Positions 14,864 to 22,718 of a stretch of 64,000 bases of DNA are shown here, piece by piece; the stretch's first letter is position 1; each line of letters opens with the position of its first letter. This stretch comes from Caccovivens sp964594865 (GTDB taxonomy: Bacteria; Bacillota; Clostridia; Christensenellales; UBA1242): assembly GCA_964594865.1 (NCBI GenBank), contig CAZQMZ010000004.1, forward strand, positions 1-64,000. Reading direction: 5' to 3'. A program made the position numbers and the translations under genes. Under the pieces are notes generated by a model that did not search any database, was not told the DNA's origin, and saw only the letters and a list, made by a program, of their open reading frames with translations.

Positions 14864-15727
14864 ATGAAATACATCCTAAAAACAACTTATCCTTGTTTGA
14901 TTAAAACAAAAAATGATGAGTGTGAGCTTAATGAAAACGACCTTTTGGAAATTGAAAACGAGGACAGACTTTTTGTCTATCCGGAAAATCCCGAACAAAT
15001 TCCTTTTTATATCAATCTCAAATCTCCAAAAGAGACTGCCTTTTTGTCAATTTTAAACCATCACGGTCAAATTTTACTCTTTTTGGAAGACGTGCAAAAT
15101 CTGCAAGTAAGCCAAAAAGAAACATTAAACATGAGCGGAAAAAAGTGCGAAGTGAGCGTTCATGGTCAACAAATTTCTTTTGAGAGTGAAAACAGAAGAG
15201 TCGAATATCTCTGTTCTCACCCTTGCGAGCTTCAAAAAATTTTCAAACTTAAAGACTATGCCTGCATTCAGTTTGATGCCGATTTGTATGCATATTCCAT
15301 AAAGAAAAACAAGCTTTCTCATTTCAGCGGAGAAATTTCAGTTGACGGCGAAATGTTGACTTTAACAAAAAACTTCAATGACAGTGAAAACAGAAAGCGT
15401 CAAGCAAAATATAAATTTGAGGACGACATCATCATGCAAGAAGAAAATTTCATTCACAGTTCAAACAGCGAAAGAAACGAACTTGTGCCTTACAAACTTA
15501 TGGAAAGTGTGAAGGCGAAAGACTTTGAACACGCACTCACATTTTTGACTGAAAATCTTAAAAATCAAATTGACAGCACACAAATACGTGACTTTTTTGG
15601 CAATTTTTCGATGTTTTTGCCGTTGTCGACAACAGAATTTATCACAATCAGCGGAAAACAAAAAAAATATGTCAAATTCAATATGCAAGGCGGTTTGATT
15701 GACGACATCACCGTTGACACACTTTGA
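14864..15727 (+). CDS. conserved-looking protein of unknown function
   Basis: Protein of 287 aa; no signal peptide or TM segment. The first two thirds look beta-rich: alternating hydrophobic strands, many Glu, Asn and Lys, and short repeats of the type ISFESENRRVEYL and ISVDGEMLTLTKNF. The last third (about 205-260) is more helical (KLMESVKAKDFEHALTFLTE). I do not recognise a family. It is the only plus-strand gene in this stretch and converges on recO with only 2 nt between stop codons and no terminator. It lacks a Shine-Dalgarno sequence. Confidence 0.7.
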   Translation: MKYILKTTYPCLIKTKNDECELNENDLLEIENEDRLFVYPENPEQIPFYINLKSPKETAFLSILNHHGQILLFLEDVQNLQVSQKETLNMSGKKCEVSVHGQQISFESENRRVEYLCSHPCELQKIFKLKDYACIQFDADLYAYSIKKNKLSHFSGEISVDGEMLTLTKNFNDSENRKRQAKYKFEDDIIMQEENFIHSSNSERNELVPYKLMESVKAKDFEHALTFLTENLKNQIDSTQIRDFFGNFSMFLPLSTTEFITISGKQKKYVKFNMQGGLIDDITVDTL

Positions 15728-15729
15728 TT

Positions 15730-16458
15730 TCAGGACAAAATACCCATAAGTTTCAATCGGCAATCAAAATGATATTCAAAATTTTTCACCAAAATTTTGA
15801 GAAGTTCTTCTTCGCTTTTTTGTGCCAATTTCAAAGTTGACAACCTTTCAAAATCTGTTGAGTTCAAAAATTTCAACGCAACATATGCCACTTTGGAAAT
15901 CTCTTCACATGAAAAAGTTCTGCACGCAGTGCAAACAAGATTTCCGTCGGCATAGTCAACATAGAGCCTGTCAAACGCAGTGCTTTTGCAACACGTGCAT
16001 TTGTCCGAATAAAGCGGAAACCCATAAATTTTGAAAAATTCGATGTAAAACTTGTCCAAACTATACAATCTTTTACACTTTCCAAAACATATGTTTTTCA
16101 GTGTTTTGAGAGCCAAAACAAAAACACCTGCTCTTTCGCCCGCAGTGGAAAAGTCAATTTTTTCAATCACTTCCAGCACAGCATATGCTTCAAAATATTT
16201 TTCAACATCTTCGCAAATTTCGTGAAAATTTTCAATAAGGTCAAACCCTGTGATAATCAGCCCGCCTTTGCCTTCCTCCAAGATAAATTCACCGAAAGTG
16301 AATGGATTGTTTGCCAATTTCATCTTTGCCTTCGGATTTTTTACTCCTTTGAGTGTCGCCCAAATTTTACCCAATTCCAGAGAAAAAAGAAGAATATTTG
16401 CATCCTTCTCTTTCTTATCGTTTGATTTTATGACTATTGCCTTTATCTTTTGCGACAT
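15730..16458 (-). CDS. recO: DNA repair protein RecO
   Basis: Protein of 242 aa, normal for the family. The N-terminal OB fold reads KIKAIVIKSNDKKEKDANIL and continues with LKGVKNPKAKM (residues 4-46). A zinc site follows with CTCC at about 154-157 and CTAC at about 176-179, then the helical C-terminus. RecO loads RecA on SSB-coated single-stranded DNA with RecR. A yqzL-like gene lies directly upstream (stop 10 nt before the ATG), the order known from Bacillus. The ribosome binding site AAAGGGG lies at the yqzL stop codon. Confidence 0.92.
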   Translation of the reverse strand: MSQKIKAIVIKSNDKKEKDANILLFSLELGKIWATLKGVKNPKAKMKLANNPFTFGEFILEEGKGGLIITGFDLIENFHEICEDVEKYFEAYAVLEVIEKIDFSTAGERAGVFVLALKTLKNICFGKCKRLYSLDKFYIEFFKIYGFPLYSDKCTCCKSTAFDRLYVDYADGNLVCTACRTFSCEEISKVAYVALKFLNSTDFERLSTLKLAQKSEEELLKILVKNFEYHFDCRLKLMGILS

Positions 16459-16468
16459 TTTTCCCCTT

Positions 16469-16630
16469 TATATTTGCATGTTTTCCACAATGTTATTTTT
16501 GAAATCCTTTTTTATTTTCTCTTTCTTTGTTTCGTCCTGCAACAAGGTCTTGAGCAATGTAAGGATTGCCACCAGACATTTTTAACATTTCCCAAGTCAA
16601 TTCTTCAAAGATATCTATAAATCCTGCCAT
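16469..16630 (-). CDS. yqzL: YqzL-like small protein
   Basis: Protein of 53 aa; GGGAGGCGG lies just upstream of the ATG. The N-terminal half (IDIFEELTWEMLKMSGGNPY) matches the short YqzL family pattern of an aromatic-rich helix followed by TG/GG and a Tyr. In Bacillus yqzL sits between era and recO; here it directly precedes recO, which supports the call. Function is unknown in the family. It is easily missed because of its length. Confidence 0.65.
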
Positions 16631-16788
16631 AACCGCCTCCCTTTTATTGTGTGCAAAATTTTGTCTTTGATGCTTGCCGAAACTTCTTTCAATATAATTT
16701 TAGCATAGCATATCAAAAAATCAAACTTTTTTTGATGTTTTTAGAGAAAAAATATGTATGCGCCAATTTTTTTGTTTTGGCGCTTTTT

Positions 16789-17277
16789 TTAAATTCTTCG
16801 AATCGACAAACTTGCATAATTGAAGTTGACTGTTTCTGCCGAATTGTTGAGTAACTCCAAACTGCTTGTGCCGTTTGTTGTGATGATCATTGTTTGGGTC
16901 AAATTCACAACATCGCCAGCAGTTTGAGTGATCGAAATCGGCGAACCTTGAACTGTCGCTCCGTTTAAATCTAACCTTATTCCAAATGTTCCGCTTGTTG
17001 GAACAACTCCATTTGCAAGATAACTCACTTCATATGCACCTGCAAGCAGTGTTGCACCGCCTGCTCCGTTTGACACAATTGATGTGCCTTCACTTGTCAC
17101 AAGCACAACAGGGATGACATCTCCTGCATCCACTGTGGACAAAACTGTGTTGTTGAAGAAAGCAAAATCGTTGCCAAAGTTTGGATTGACAACTTGATTG
17201 GAGCAAGCCAAATTTATTGCCGAACAGAAAATTGGACAAGGATGATTGAAAACGCAACAATTAAATCTTCTAGGCAT
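16789..17277 (-). CDS. BclA-type C-terminal-domain surface protein without collagen repeats
   Basis: Protein of 162 aa with AAGGAG before ATG. The N-terminus is Cys-rich (RFNCCVFNHPCPIFCSAINLAC), and from residue 30 onward the sequence is small, polar and beta-rich (FFNNTVLSTVDAGDVIPV; GATLLAGAYEVSYLANG; TVNFNYASLSIRRI), the pattern of the TNF-like jelly-roll domain that ends BclA-type exosporium and other surface proteins. These usually follow a Gly-x-x collagen stalk; none is present. Trimer formation and spore or cell-surface location are inferences. It stands alone between recO/yqzL and HU. Confidence 0.6.
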   Translation of the reverse strand: MPRRFNCCVFNHPCPIFCSAINLACSNQVVNPNFGNDFAFFNNTVLSTVDAGDVIPVVLVTSEGTSIVSNGAGGATLLAGAYEVSYLANGVVPTSGTFGIRLDLNGATVQGSPISITQTAGDVVNLTQTMIITTNGTSSLELLNNSAETVNFNYASLSIRRI

Positions 17278-17384
17278 ATCTTTCTCCTTAGATGACGGAA
17301 AATTGAAACTCCGCCACCTAGAATCATTTTATTTTTCCAAAAGAATTTGTGTGCAATCAAAAAACCACTTCCATTATGTTTACA

Positions 17385-17413
17385 ACAAAAAATCCACAAA
17401 AATTTGTGGATTT
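17385..17413 (-). terminator. terminator of the HU gene
   Basis: AAATCCACAAA (17390-17400) pairs with TTTGTGGATTT (17403-17413), followed on the minus strand by a T run (17385-17389). It lies 34 nt past the HU stop codon. Confidence 0.7.
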
Positions 17414-17446
17414 GCCCTTATTACAGCAATTCAAGCCTGTCAACCA

Positions 17447-17719
17447 TTATTTGACATTATATTTGAAATTCTTGAAGCCTTTGAAAGCAATCATCTTCTT
17501 TGGCGGACAAATGTAAAATCGCTTCGTCTGTGGGTTGAGAAATTTTCTTGCCTTTTTCTCTTGCAAAGAAAATTTTCCAAAGTTGCGCAAAACAATCTCA
17601 TCGCCCTTGCAACAAACTTCCAAAATAGTGTTTTTAAATTCGTCCAAAAACAAATCGCACTTGGTTTTTGAAAGTTGTGTTCTTTTTGCCAAAAGTGAAA
17701 TAAACTCGGTTTTGTTCAT
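17447..17719 (-). CDS. HU-family DNA-binding protein
   Basis: Protein of 90 aa, the usual HU length when started at 17719, where GGAGGG lies upstream. MNKTEFISLLAKRT is the N-terminal helix. ILEVCCKGDEIVLRNFGKFSL leads into the first strands, and the arm reads FLNPQTKR where HU usually has RNPxTG; the Gly after Thr is replaced by Lys. The C-terminus ends FKGFKNFKYNVK. It bends and compacts DNA. The altered arm and a Cys pair (CC) make it a divergent paralog, possibly not the main HU of the cell. Confidence 0.85.
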   Translation of the reverse strand: MNKTEFISLLAKRTQLSKTKCDLFLDEFKNTILEVCCKGDEIVLRNFGKFSLQEKKARKFLNPQTKRFYICPPKKMIAFKGFKNFKYNVK

Positions 17720-17788
17720 AATTTTTCCCTCCAAAAAAATGATAACCTAAATGAAAAAATTTTAAACACTTTTTTCTTATTATTTTTC

Positions 17789-19321
17789 TTATGCCGTTCG
17801 TCGTCGCGAAACAAACTTGATTTTTAGAATATATGGAGCCGTGATGACGAGATAGACCACTGCGCCAAGAATTATTGCCACCAACAAGTTGACAAATGCA
17901 TGGAAATAGTTGCAACTTATGAAGGTGTATACTGTCAAAAACATGGCAAATGTTCCCAAAACAAGCAAAAACAGATCAAAGAATGGAATTGAAAAAGAAA
18001 TTGTTTGTTTCAACTTCCAAAGAGCCAAAAGACAAACGATTGCCGAGAGAAAGATGTTCCCAAGAACGAGTGCAAAGATGTTTATGCTTGACACCGCCGA
18101 AAGAAAGAAGGATATGATTGCCTTTGCCACTCCGCCCACCGCAGTGATTGTGAGAATAAATTTGAACTTGCCATTTGCTTGCAAAAGCATGACGACATAT
18201 TGCATAAGCGCAGTGAATATGGTCGAAAAAGCACCATAGAGCATAAGCAAAAAAGCGATGTTTGTCATCTCTTGCGTGAAGTCTTGATATACCAATGCAA
18301 GCACCTGACGAGAAATTGCCACCACTCCAAAAGTTGTTGGAAGAATGAGAAAAAGCAAAATTTTTAATCCCCTTTCAATGACATGACGTCCGCAAGTTCC
18401 ACGTGAGATGAGATAGGATATGTTTGGCAAAAGTGTGGTTGTCACAGCAATGGAAATAACAAGCGGAAAATTGAGTATTGCGCCAACAACTCCCGATTGC
18501 AAACCATAGAGTTGTGTGGCGGTTGAATTTTCAAACCCCGCAAGCATCAATCTAGGCACAACGACAAGACTGTCAAAAGCATTGACGAGTGGCAAAATTG
18601 AGGCAGAAAGCATGAGTGGAAAGTTCGCACGATTAAATTCTTGTCCAGCAAATTTGACCGTTTTCATATCCATCACCGCTTCAACTTTTTTACTCTTGAA
18701 AAAGTAGAGAACAAAAAGATAAGTCAGCGCCACGACCTCACTGACCAAAATACCCAAAAACGCACCGAACACACCCTGAGAAATTCCAAGTCGACTGAAA
18801 TAGAAGGCAAACAAAAGCCCAAATCCAAATTTTGCCACTTGTTCAATGATTTGACTGACAGCAGTTGGAACCATGTTTTCATAACCTTGAAAAACTCCAC
18901 GTAGTGCCGACAACCCTGCTCCAAGTGGCAATAGAAAAATGAAAATCATATATGAATAAGATGGGTCAATTCCTTGAAAAGCGGAGATATACTTTGAAAA
19001 CACAAGAAAAACCATTCCAATAAGAAGACCAATTCCCACCGAAACAAAGATTGCGTGTTTGAGATAGGCATTGACGCACCCGTGTTCACCACGCGCGCGT
19101 GAAGATGAAATCAGTTTTGCAAGCGAAGTTGTCACACCTCCACACGTCACCACCAATGCAAAGGCATAGAGCGACATGACAAGTTGAAAGATGCCAATCC
19201 CTTCAATTCCCAGTAAATTGGTTAGCGGAAGCCTGAAAAGCGCCCCCAAGACCTTGCAAATCACCCCAGAAACGAGCAAAACAAGTGTGCTTGCTCCCAC
19301 TTTTGACCTGATTTTCTTCAT
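17789..19321 (-). CDS. spoVB: SpoVB/MurJ-family flippase
   Basis: Protein of 510 aa with about 14 hydrophobic segments. The N-terminal block LFRLPLTNLLGIEGIGIFQL, then GGVTTSLAKLIS and ALRGVFQGYENMVPTAVSQI are characteristic of the SpoVB branch of the polysaccharide/lipid II flippase family, which in Bacillus acts in spore cortex formation. GGTGA precedes the ATG. Related Firmicutes paralogs act in other envelope pathways, so a vegetative role is possible. It lies upstream of HU in the same orientation, 69 nt from it. Confidence 0.85.
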   Translation of the reverse strand: MKKIRSKVGASTLVLLVSGVICKVLGALFRLPLTNLLGIEGIGIFQLVMSLYAFALVVTCGGVTTSLAKLISSSRARGEHGCVNAYLKHAIFVSVGIGLLIGMVFLVFSKYISAFQGIDPSYSYMIFIFLLPLGAGLSALRGVFQGYENMVPTAVSQIIEQVAKFGFGLLFAFYFSRLGISQGVFGAFLGILVSEVVALTYLFVLYFFKSKKVEAVMDMKTVKFAGQEFNRANFPLMLSASILPLVNAFDSLVVVPRLMLAGFENSTATQLYGLQSGVVGAILNFPLVISIAVTTTLLPNISYLISRGTCGRHVIERGLKILLFLILPTTFGVVAISRQVLALVYQDFTQEMTNIAFLLMLYGAFSTIFTALMQYVVMLLQANGKFKFILTITAVGGVAKAIISFFLSAVSSINIFALVLGNIFLSAIVCLLALWKLKQTISFSIPFFDLFLLVLGTFAMFLTVYTFISCNYFHAFVNLLVAIILGAVVYLVITAPYILKIKFVSRRRTA

Positions 19322-19410
19322 AATTCACCCATTTTTTTGCAAACGCACAAAAATCAAGTCTTATCATGTGGAAAATTTTGAAAAATATTCAAAAAATTTA
19401 AAAAAAGGTA

Positions 19411-19439
19411 TTTACAAATCAAAGTTTGTGTGATATAAT
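19411..19439 (+). promoter_or_regulatory. promoter for the 178-aa unknown gene
   Basis: TTTACA (19411-19416), 17-nt spacer, perfect TATAAT (19434-19439). Leader of about 37 nt with AAAGGAG. Confidence 0.65.
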
Positions 19440-19482
19440 AGTCACAACAAATTAAATAGGTTGACAAAAAAAGGAGAGAAAA

Positions 19483-20019
19483 ATGACTAGAGAAGAACTG
19501 ATTAGAAAAAATATGCTTAAAATATATACAAAACCTCATGTTGTAGTTGTGCAAGATGCCAGCCCAAAAGATTTGTGTCCTGCCAACGATTTCATTGACT
19601 TTATTAATGGAGTGGTTGATTTGACATTTGAAAACGGGGTAAGAAAATTGCCAGAGTTGTTTCGCAACAAAATGATGAGAATATGCGATAATTCGGACGA
19701 ATATAATGCTTTTATTGCTGAAAGAAAGTTGTTTCGGATGCAAGTTTTTAAATTGATTAGACATTTGATGGAAAAACATTTGCCGGTTACGCTTCCTGAT
19801 CACGTTTATTTTCAAGAAGAATATCGAAAAATTGGAGAGATACAAAACGCAGAAATTTATGATGAAAAATTTAAGCAACTCACTCTAGAATATCAAAAAG
19901 CAATTAAAATTTCTATTGAACAGAACGAAAAATATGGAAAAAAATACGGTTTATATGTTCCAACATATGAAGACATAAAAAAAGAAGATGAAGAGGAAGA
20001 AAATAATAAAGAAAAATAA
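19483..20019 (+). CDS. protein of unknown function
   Basis: Protein of 178 aa with AAAGGAGAG before the ATG. No signal peptide or TM segment. The sequence is mostly helical (FIDFINGVVDLTFENGVRKL; MQVFKLIRHLMEKHL; FKQLTLEYQKAIKISIEQNE) and ends in an acidic tail (KKEDEEEENNKEK). I do not recognise a family. It is a single-gene unit with a good promoter and a strong bidirectional terminator, and it converges on the gene at 20142. Confidence 0.65.
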   Translation: MTREELIRKNMLKIYTKPHVVVVQDASPKDLCPANDFIDFINGVVDLTFENGVRKLPELFRNKMMRICDNSDEYNAFIAERKLFRMQVFKLIRHLMEKHLPVTLPDHVYFQEEYRKIGEIQNAEIYDEKFKQLTLEYQKAIKISIEQNEKYGKKYGLYVPTYEDIKKEDEEEENNKEK

Positions 20020-20021
20020 AG

Positions 20022-20057
20022 AAAAAAAAGAAGAAGGTTTCCCTTCTTCTTTTTTTT
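20022..20057. terminator. bidirectional intrinsic terminator
   Basis: GAAGAAGG (20030-20037) pairs with CCTTCTTC (20042-20049) around a 4-nt loop, extended by an A8/T8 pairing. It serves the genes ending at 20019 (+) and 20142 (-). Confidence 0.8.
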
Positions 20058-20141
20058 GCCTTATAATATTATTTTTATTTTATAGCTTCATATTTTTTTC
20101 GTCAGATTTCTTCTCTCTATTTTTAGTTAAGCCACTCTCAT

Positions 20142-21461
20142 TTATAGGATTATCTCTTCTTTAATTTTATTCTCTGGTTTTTTTTCACTTAGTTCCACAT
20201 TTGTAGAACTATCTTTAATTGCGTTCTCAGAATTTTCCTCACTTACTTCCACATTTGTAGGATGTTTAATTTCTTTCTCAGATTCTCTTTCACCTTCACC
20301 GTTTTTTAATTCTTCAAAAAAATCTGTCCATATTTCGTTGCGCTTCTCTTCATTTTTTTTCTGTTCTTCGCCTGTACGTTCCCCTTGTGGTGTTTGAGGT
20401 TGACTTGACGGTTTCGGTTGCGCTGTTTGTGTTGGTTGTGCTGTTCGAGTGGTTGTTTTTGCAGGAGAGCCTCCGGAAAGTTTTGTGGCTTTATATTTCT
20501 CCCAAGGATTTATGGCTTTGCCGGAAGTTTGTTTTGCCGGCGAAGATTTTTTCTTGACAGTTGCCTTTGGAGAAACCTTCTTTTCTTCCTTTTTCTCTAT
20601 TTCTGTGTTTGCTGTGGTGATGACTGTTGGATATGTCTTGTCACGGACGTTCTTCAAAGGATTGCTATACCCTTGCAAAATCTTCAAACCTTCTTCCGTT
20701 TTGACAATCTCTTTGAAGACATCATATTTTTTTAAGATGTGATTTAAAAGTTGTTTTTGAAGAGTATAGTTCTGCGAAACACTTAGATCTTTCTGCAAAT
20801 ATTTTTCCATGAGAAGTTTATATTCAAAGCGCACTTTGTCGCCCAACTCACCCATTTTGTCCAAAAGAGCCAGCATGCGAACGAGATATAATTGAGAGAG
20901 AATTTCCACAAGTTCGCGATTGAACAAAAACTCTTCGCTTTGCATGTGGAGATAGCGATAAAGAAACTCACTTTTTTGAAGTTCTTCGTTGTCATAATAT
21001 ATGTTCCAACGCTTTTCAACTTCTCGTCGAAATTCAAACATATATGGCTCAACAATTTCTGACAGAAGCGTGAGATGCTTTATGTCTTCTTCAATGTCAT
21101 GTTCAATCTCAATCATATAAAGTTTTGCGGTGCAAAAATCAGGCGCAATCTCCATTTCAACTTTGAAATTGAGAACAAACTCGCCCAAAATTGTGGCGCA
21201 ATATAACACATTTTCTTCAATGCGGTCAAACTTCTTCGGAATGGCAATCAATTCTTTGACAATGTCATCTGGAATGACATATTTCTCGCCATCAAAAATG
21301 CCCAAAAGATTGTTGGCTTGCTTGCGCTGATAGTTCAAAATGTCAGCAAATTCTTTTTCAATGGCAAACAAATCCAATTTTTCTGACGAAGCAACTCCGT
21401 TCGGCTCGTTGACCACACCGAAAACTCTTTTCTTCTCAGTTTTTCTTTTTCTCCTTGCCAT
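20142..21461 (-). CDS. protein of unknown function with low-complexity tail
   Basis: Protein of 439 aa. I place the start at 21461 (MARRKRKTEKK), not at the in-frame ATGs further upstream, because a good promoter ends 6 nt before this ATG (21468-21496). Residues of about 25-270 are helical and charged with no TM segment. From about 290 the chain is Lys/Pro/Thr/Gln-rich low complexity (SPAKQTSGKAINPWEKYKA, then repeated TQTAQP-type runs). Near the end are two imperfect 16-residue repeats, PTNVEVSEENSENAIK and STNVELSEKKPENKIK. No family is recognised. Leaderless start likely. Confidence 0.65.
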   Translation of the reverse strand: MARRKRKTEKKRVFGVVNEPNGVASSEKLDLFAIEKEFADILNYQRKQANNLLGIFDGEKYVIPDDIVKELIAIPKKFDRIEENVLYCATILGEFVLNFKVEMEIAPDFCTAKLYMIEIEHDIEEDIKHLTLLSEIVEPYMFEFRREVEKRWNIYYDNEELQKSEFLYRYLHMQSEEFLFNRELVEILSQLYLVRMLALLDKMGELGDKVRFEYKLLMEKYLQKDLSVSQNYTLQKQLLNHILKKYDVFKEIVKTEEGLKILQGYSNPLKNVRDKTYPTVITTANTEIEKKEEKKVSPKATVKKKSSPAKQTSGKAINPWEKYKATKLSGGSPAKTTTRTAQPTQTAQPKPSSQPQTPQGERTGEEQKKNEEKRNEIWTDFFEELKNGEGERESEKEIKHPTNVEVSEENSENAIKDSSTNVELSEKKPENKIKEEIIL

Positions 21462-21467
21462 AGTTTG

Positions 21468-21496
21468 ATTATACAACATTTTTGCCAATTTTGCAA
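21468..21496 (-). promoter_or_regulatory. promoter giving a leaderless mRNA for the gene at 21461
   Basis: Minus strand TTGCAA (21491-21496), 17-nt spacer, perfect TATAAT (21468-21473), 6 nt to ATG. No Shine-Dalgarno sequence. Confidence 0.65.
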
Positions 21497-21610
21497 GGTT
21501 TAATGGAATAAAATTATTCAAAAATTTTTATTATTCATCCAAAATCTCTCATTTCACCAACTTTTTAAACAAATTTTCTCCTTTTTGGTGGATGTGTTGC
21601 AAAAAATCAA

Positions 21611-21922
21611 TCATTTTCTCAAAAAAGTCACGCAAAGTGGTTTCTCTTTCAAATCGTTCAAGGTTATTCCATTTGCCACACATTTGCCATTGCTGTTGAA
21701 AAGACAATGCGCTTGACAGCCTATGTCAATTGTCTTTGAGTCGCGTTGCGGCGCATATTCTGGTGGAATGTCTGAAAAAATATGATGTGTTTTGTCTTCC
21801 GCTGGCCTATCTCCTTTTTCAAACTTTTCGCAAATCAAGCTTTTTTTAATCAAAATCTCTTTCGCCTTGCAAGTGTATTTGTCATTGAACTTGCAAGTTG
21901 TCTTTCTGCAACGAATATCCAT
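21611..21922 (-). CDS. Cys-rich protein with two DUF1540-like modules
   Basis: Protein of 103 aa, started at 21922 because GGAGGG lies just upstream. Two Cys-rich modules are seen: DIRCRKTTCKFNDKYTCKAK followed by ICEKF (residues 2-35), and DIGCQAHCLFNSNGKCVANG followed by PLCVTF (about 65-100). The spacing C-x3/4-C-x6/7-C and the Asn/Lys-rich middle match DUF1540 proteins, small cysteine proteins common in Clostridia, presumed metal-binding. Function unknown. Divergent from rplI. Confidence 0.65.
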   Translation of the reverse strand: MDIRCRKTTCKFNDKYTCKAKEILIKKSLICEKFEKGDRPAEDKTHHIFSDIPPEYAPQRDSKTIDIGCQAHCLFNSNGKCVANGITLNDLKEKPLCVTFLRK

Positions 21923-21960
21923 GATTCCCTCCAATAATTTTGACAATTATTCCCCAAACC

Positions 21961-21990
21961 TTGACAATTCAAACAAAGATGATGTAAAAT
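21961..21990 (+). promoter_or_regulatory. rplI promoter
   Basis: TTGACA (21961-21966), 18-nt spacer, TAAAAT (21985-21990). The leader is short and holds GAGGTG before the ATG at 22012. Confidence 0.6.
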
Positions 21991-22011
21991 GATTGTGACA
22001 CGAGGTGAAAG

Positions 22012-22455
22012 ATGAAAGTTGTGCTTTTGAAAGATGTGAAAGGAACCGGCAAAAAAGGTGAAATCAAAGAAGTTGCCGACGGCTTTGCAAAAAACTTCTT
22101 GCTGAAAAATGGCTCTGCGCGAATTGCCGACAACTCTGCCATAAACGAAAACAAACACCAAAAGGACGCGCAAATTTTCCATAAACAACAAGAAATTTCT
22201 GCTGCAAAAGAACTTGCACAGAAGATTGAAGGCACAAATATTGTGCTTAAAATCAAATGTGGCGAAAACGGCAAAACTTTTGGTTCAATAACTTCCAAAG
22301 AAATTGCTGACGAACTCGAAAAACAAGGCGTCAAACTTGACAAGAAAAAGATTGACATCAAAGAACCAATCAAATGTGTTGGAAAATATTCCGTCACAGC
22401 GCGCGTCTATCCAGAAATCACAGCAAGCTTCAATGTCGAAGTGCAAGCACTGTGA
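22012..22455 (+). CDS. rplI: ribosomal protein L9
   Basis: Protein of 147 aa, normal length. The N-terminal domain has the L9 signature MKVVLLKDVKGTGKKGEIKE followed by VADGFAKNFLL, then the long connecting helix (residues of about 45-75) and the C-terminal rRNA-binding domain (CGENGKTFGSITSKEIADEL). It binds 23S rRNA near the L1 stalk. GAGGTG precedes the ATG. Here it is a single-gene unit, not grouped with rpsF, rpsR or dnaB as in many bacteria; dnaB is at 55684. Confidence 0.96.
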   Translation: MKVVLLKDVKGTGKKGEIKEVADGFAKNFLLKNGSARIADNSAINENKHQKDAQIFHKQQEISAAKELAQKIEGTNIVLKIKCGENGKTFGSITSKEIADELEKQGVKLDKKKIDIKEPIKCVGKYSVTARVYPEITASFNVEVQAL

Positions 22456-22479
22456 TCAACCAAAAATATTAAAAAAAAT

Positions 22480-22504
22480 AAGTGACTATGTCAGTCACTT
22501 TTTT
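22480..22504. terminator. bidirectional terminator between rplI and the DUF6774-like gene
   Basis: AAGTGACT (22480-22487) pairs with AGTCACTT (22493-22500) with T runs on both sides. It ends rplI and also lies right after the stop of the minus-strand gene at 22505. Confidence 0.75.
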
Positions 22505-22681
22505 CTATTTTTCAAATCTTCTTTTTGAACCTTCCCTACACCCCACAAGAGTGCTTAAAGAACAAGAAATTTGGTTGATTAAATTCCGCAATTCAATAAT
22601 CTCTTCTTCATTTAAATTTTTTGCAAGCTCCATGGCTATGGATGTTGCCAAAAGTACCAATTCTTCATCACTACAAGCCAT
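22505..22681 (-). CDS. DUF6774-like small protein
   Basis: Protein of 58 aa: MACSDEELVLLATSIAMELA, then NLNEEEIIELRNLINQISC and a basic tail. The ELVLLATSIA...L..EEI..L...I.Q....L pattern matches small DUF6774-type proteins of Clostridia, whose role is unknown. There is no Shine-Dalgarno sequence; a consensus promoter (22690-22718) overlaps the end of rsmA, with the -10 ending 8 nt before the ATG. This short gene is easily missed. Confidence 0.6.
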   Translation of the reverse strand: MACSDEELVLLATSIAMELAKNLNEEEIIELRNLINQISCSLSTLVGCREGSKRRFEK

Positions 22682-22689
22682 GTTTTTTT

Positions 22690-22718
22690 ATATTAATCAA
22701 ACAAAATTATTGTGTCAA
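22690..22718 (-). promoter_or_regulatory. promoter inside the 3' end of rsmA
   Basis: Minus strand TTGACA (22713-22718) formed by the last codons of rsmA, 17-nt spacer, TAATAT (22690-22695), 8 nt to the ATG at 22681. Confidence 0.55.
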
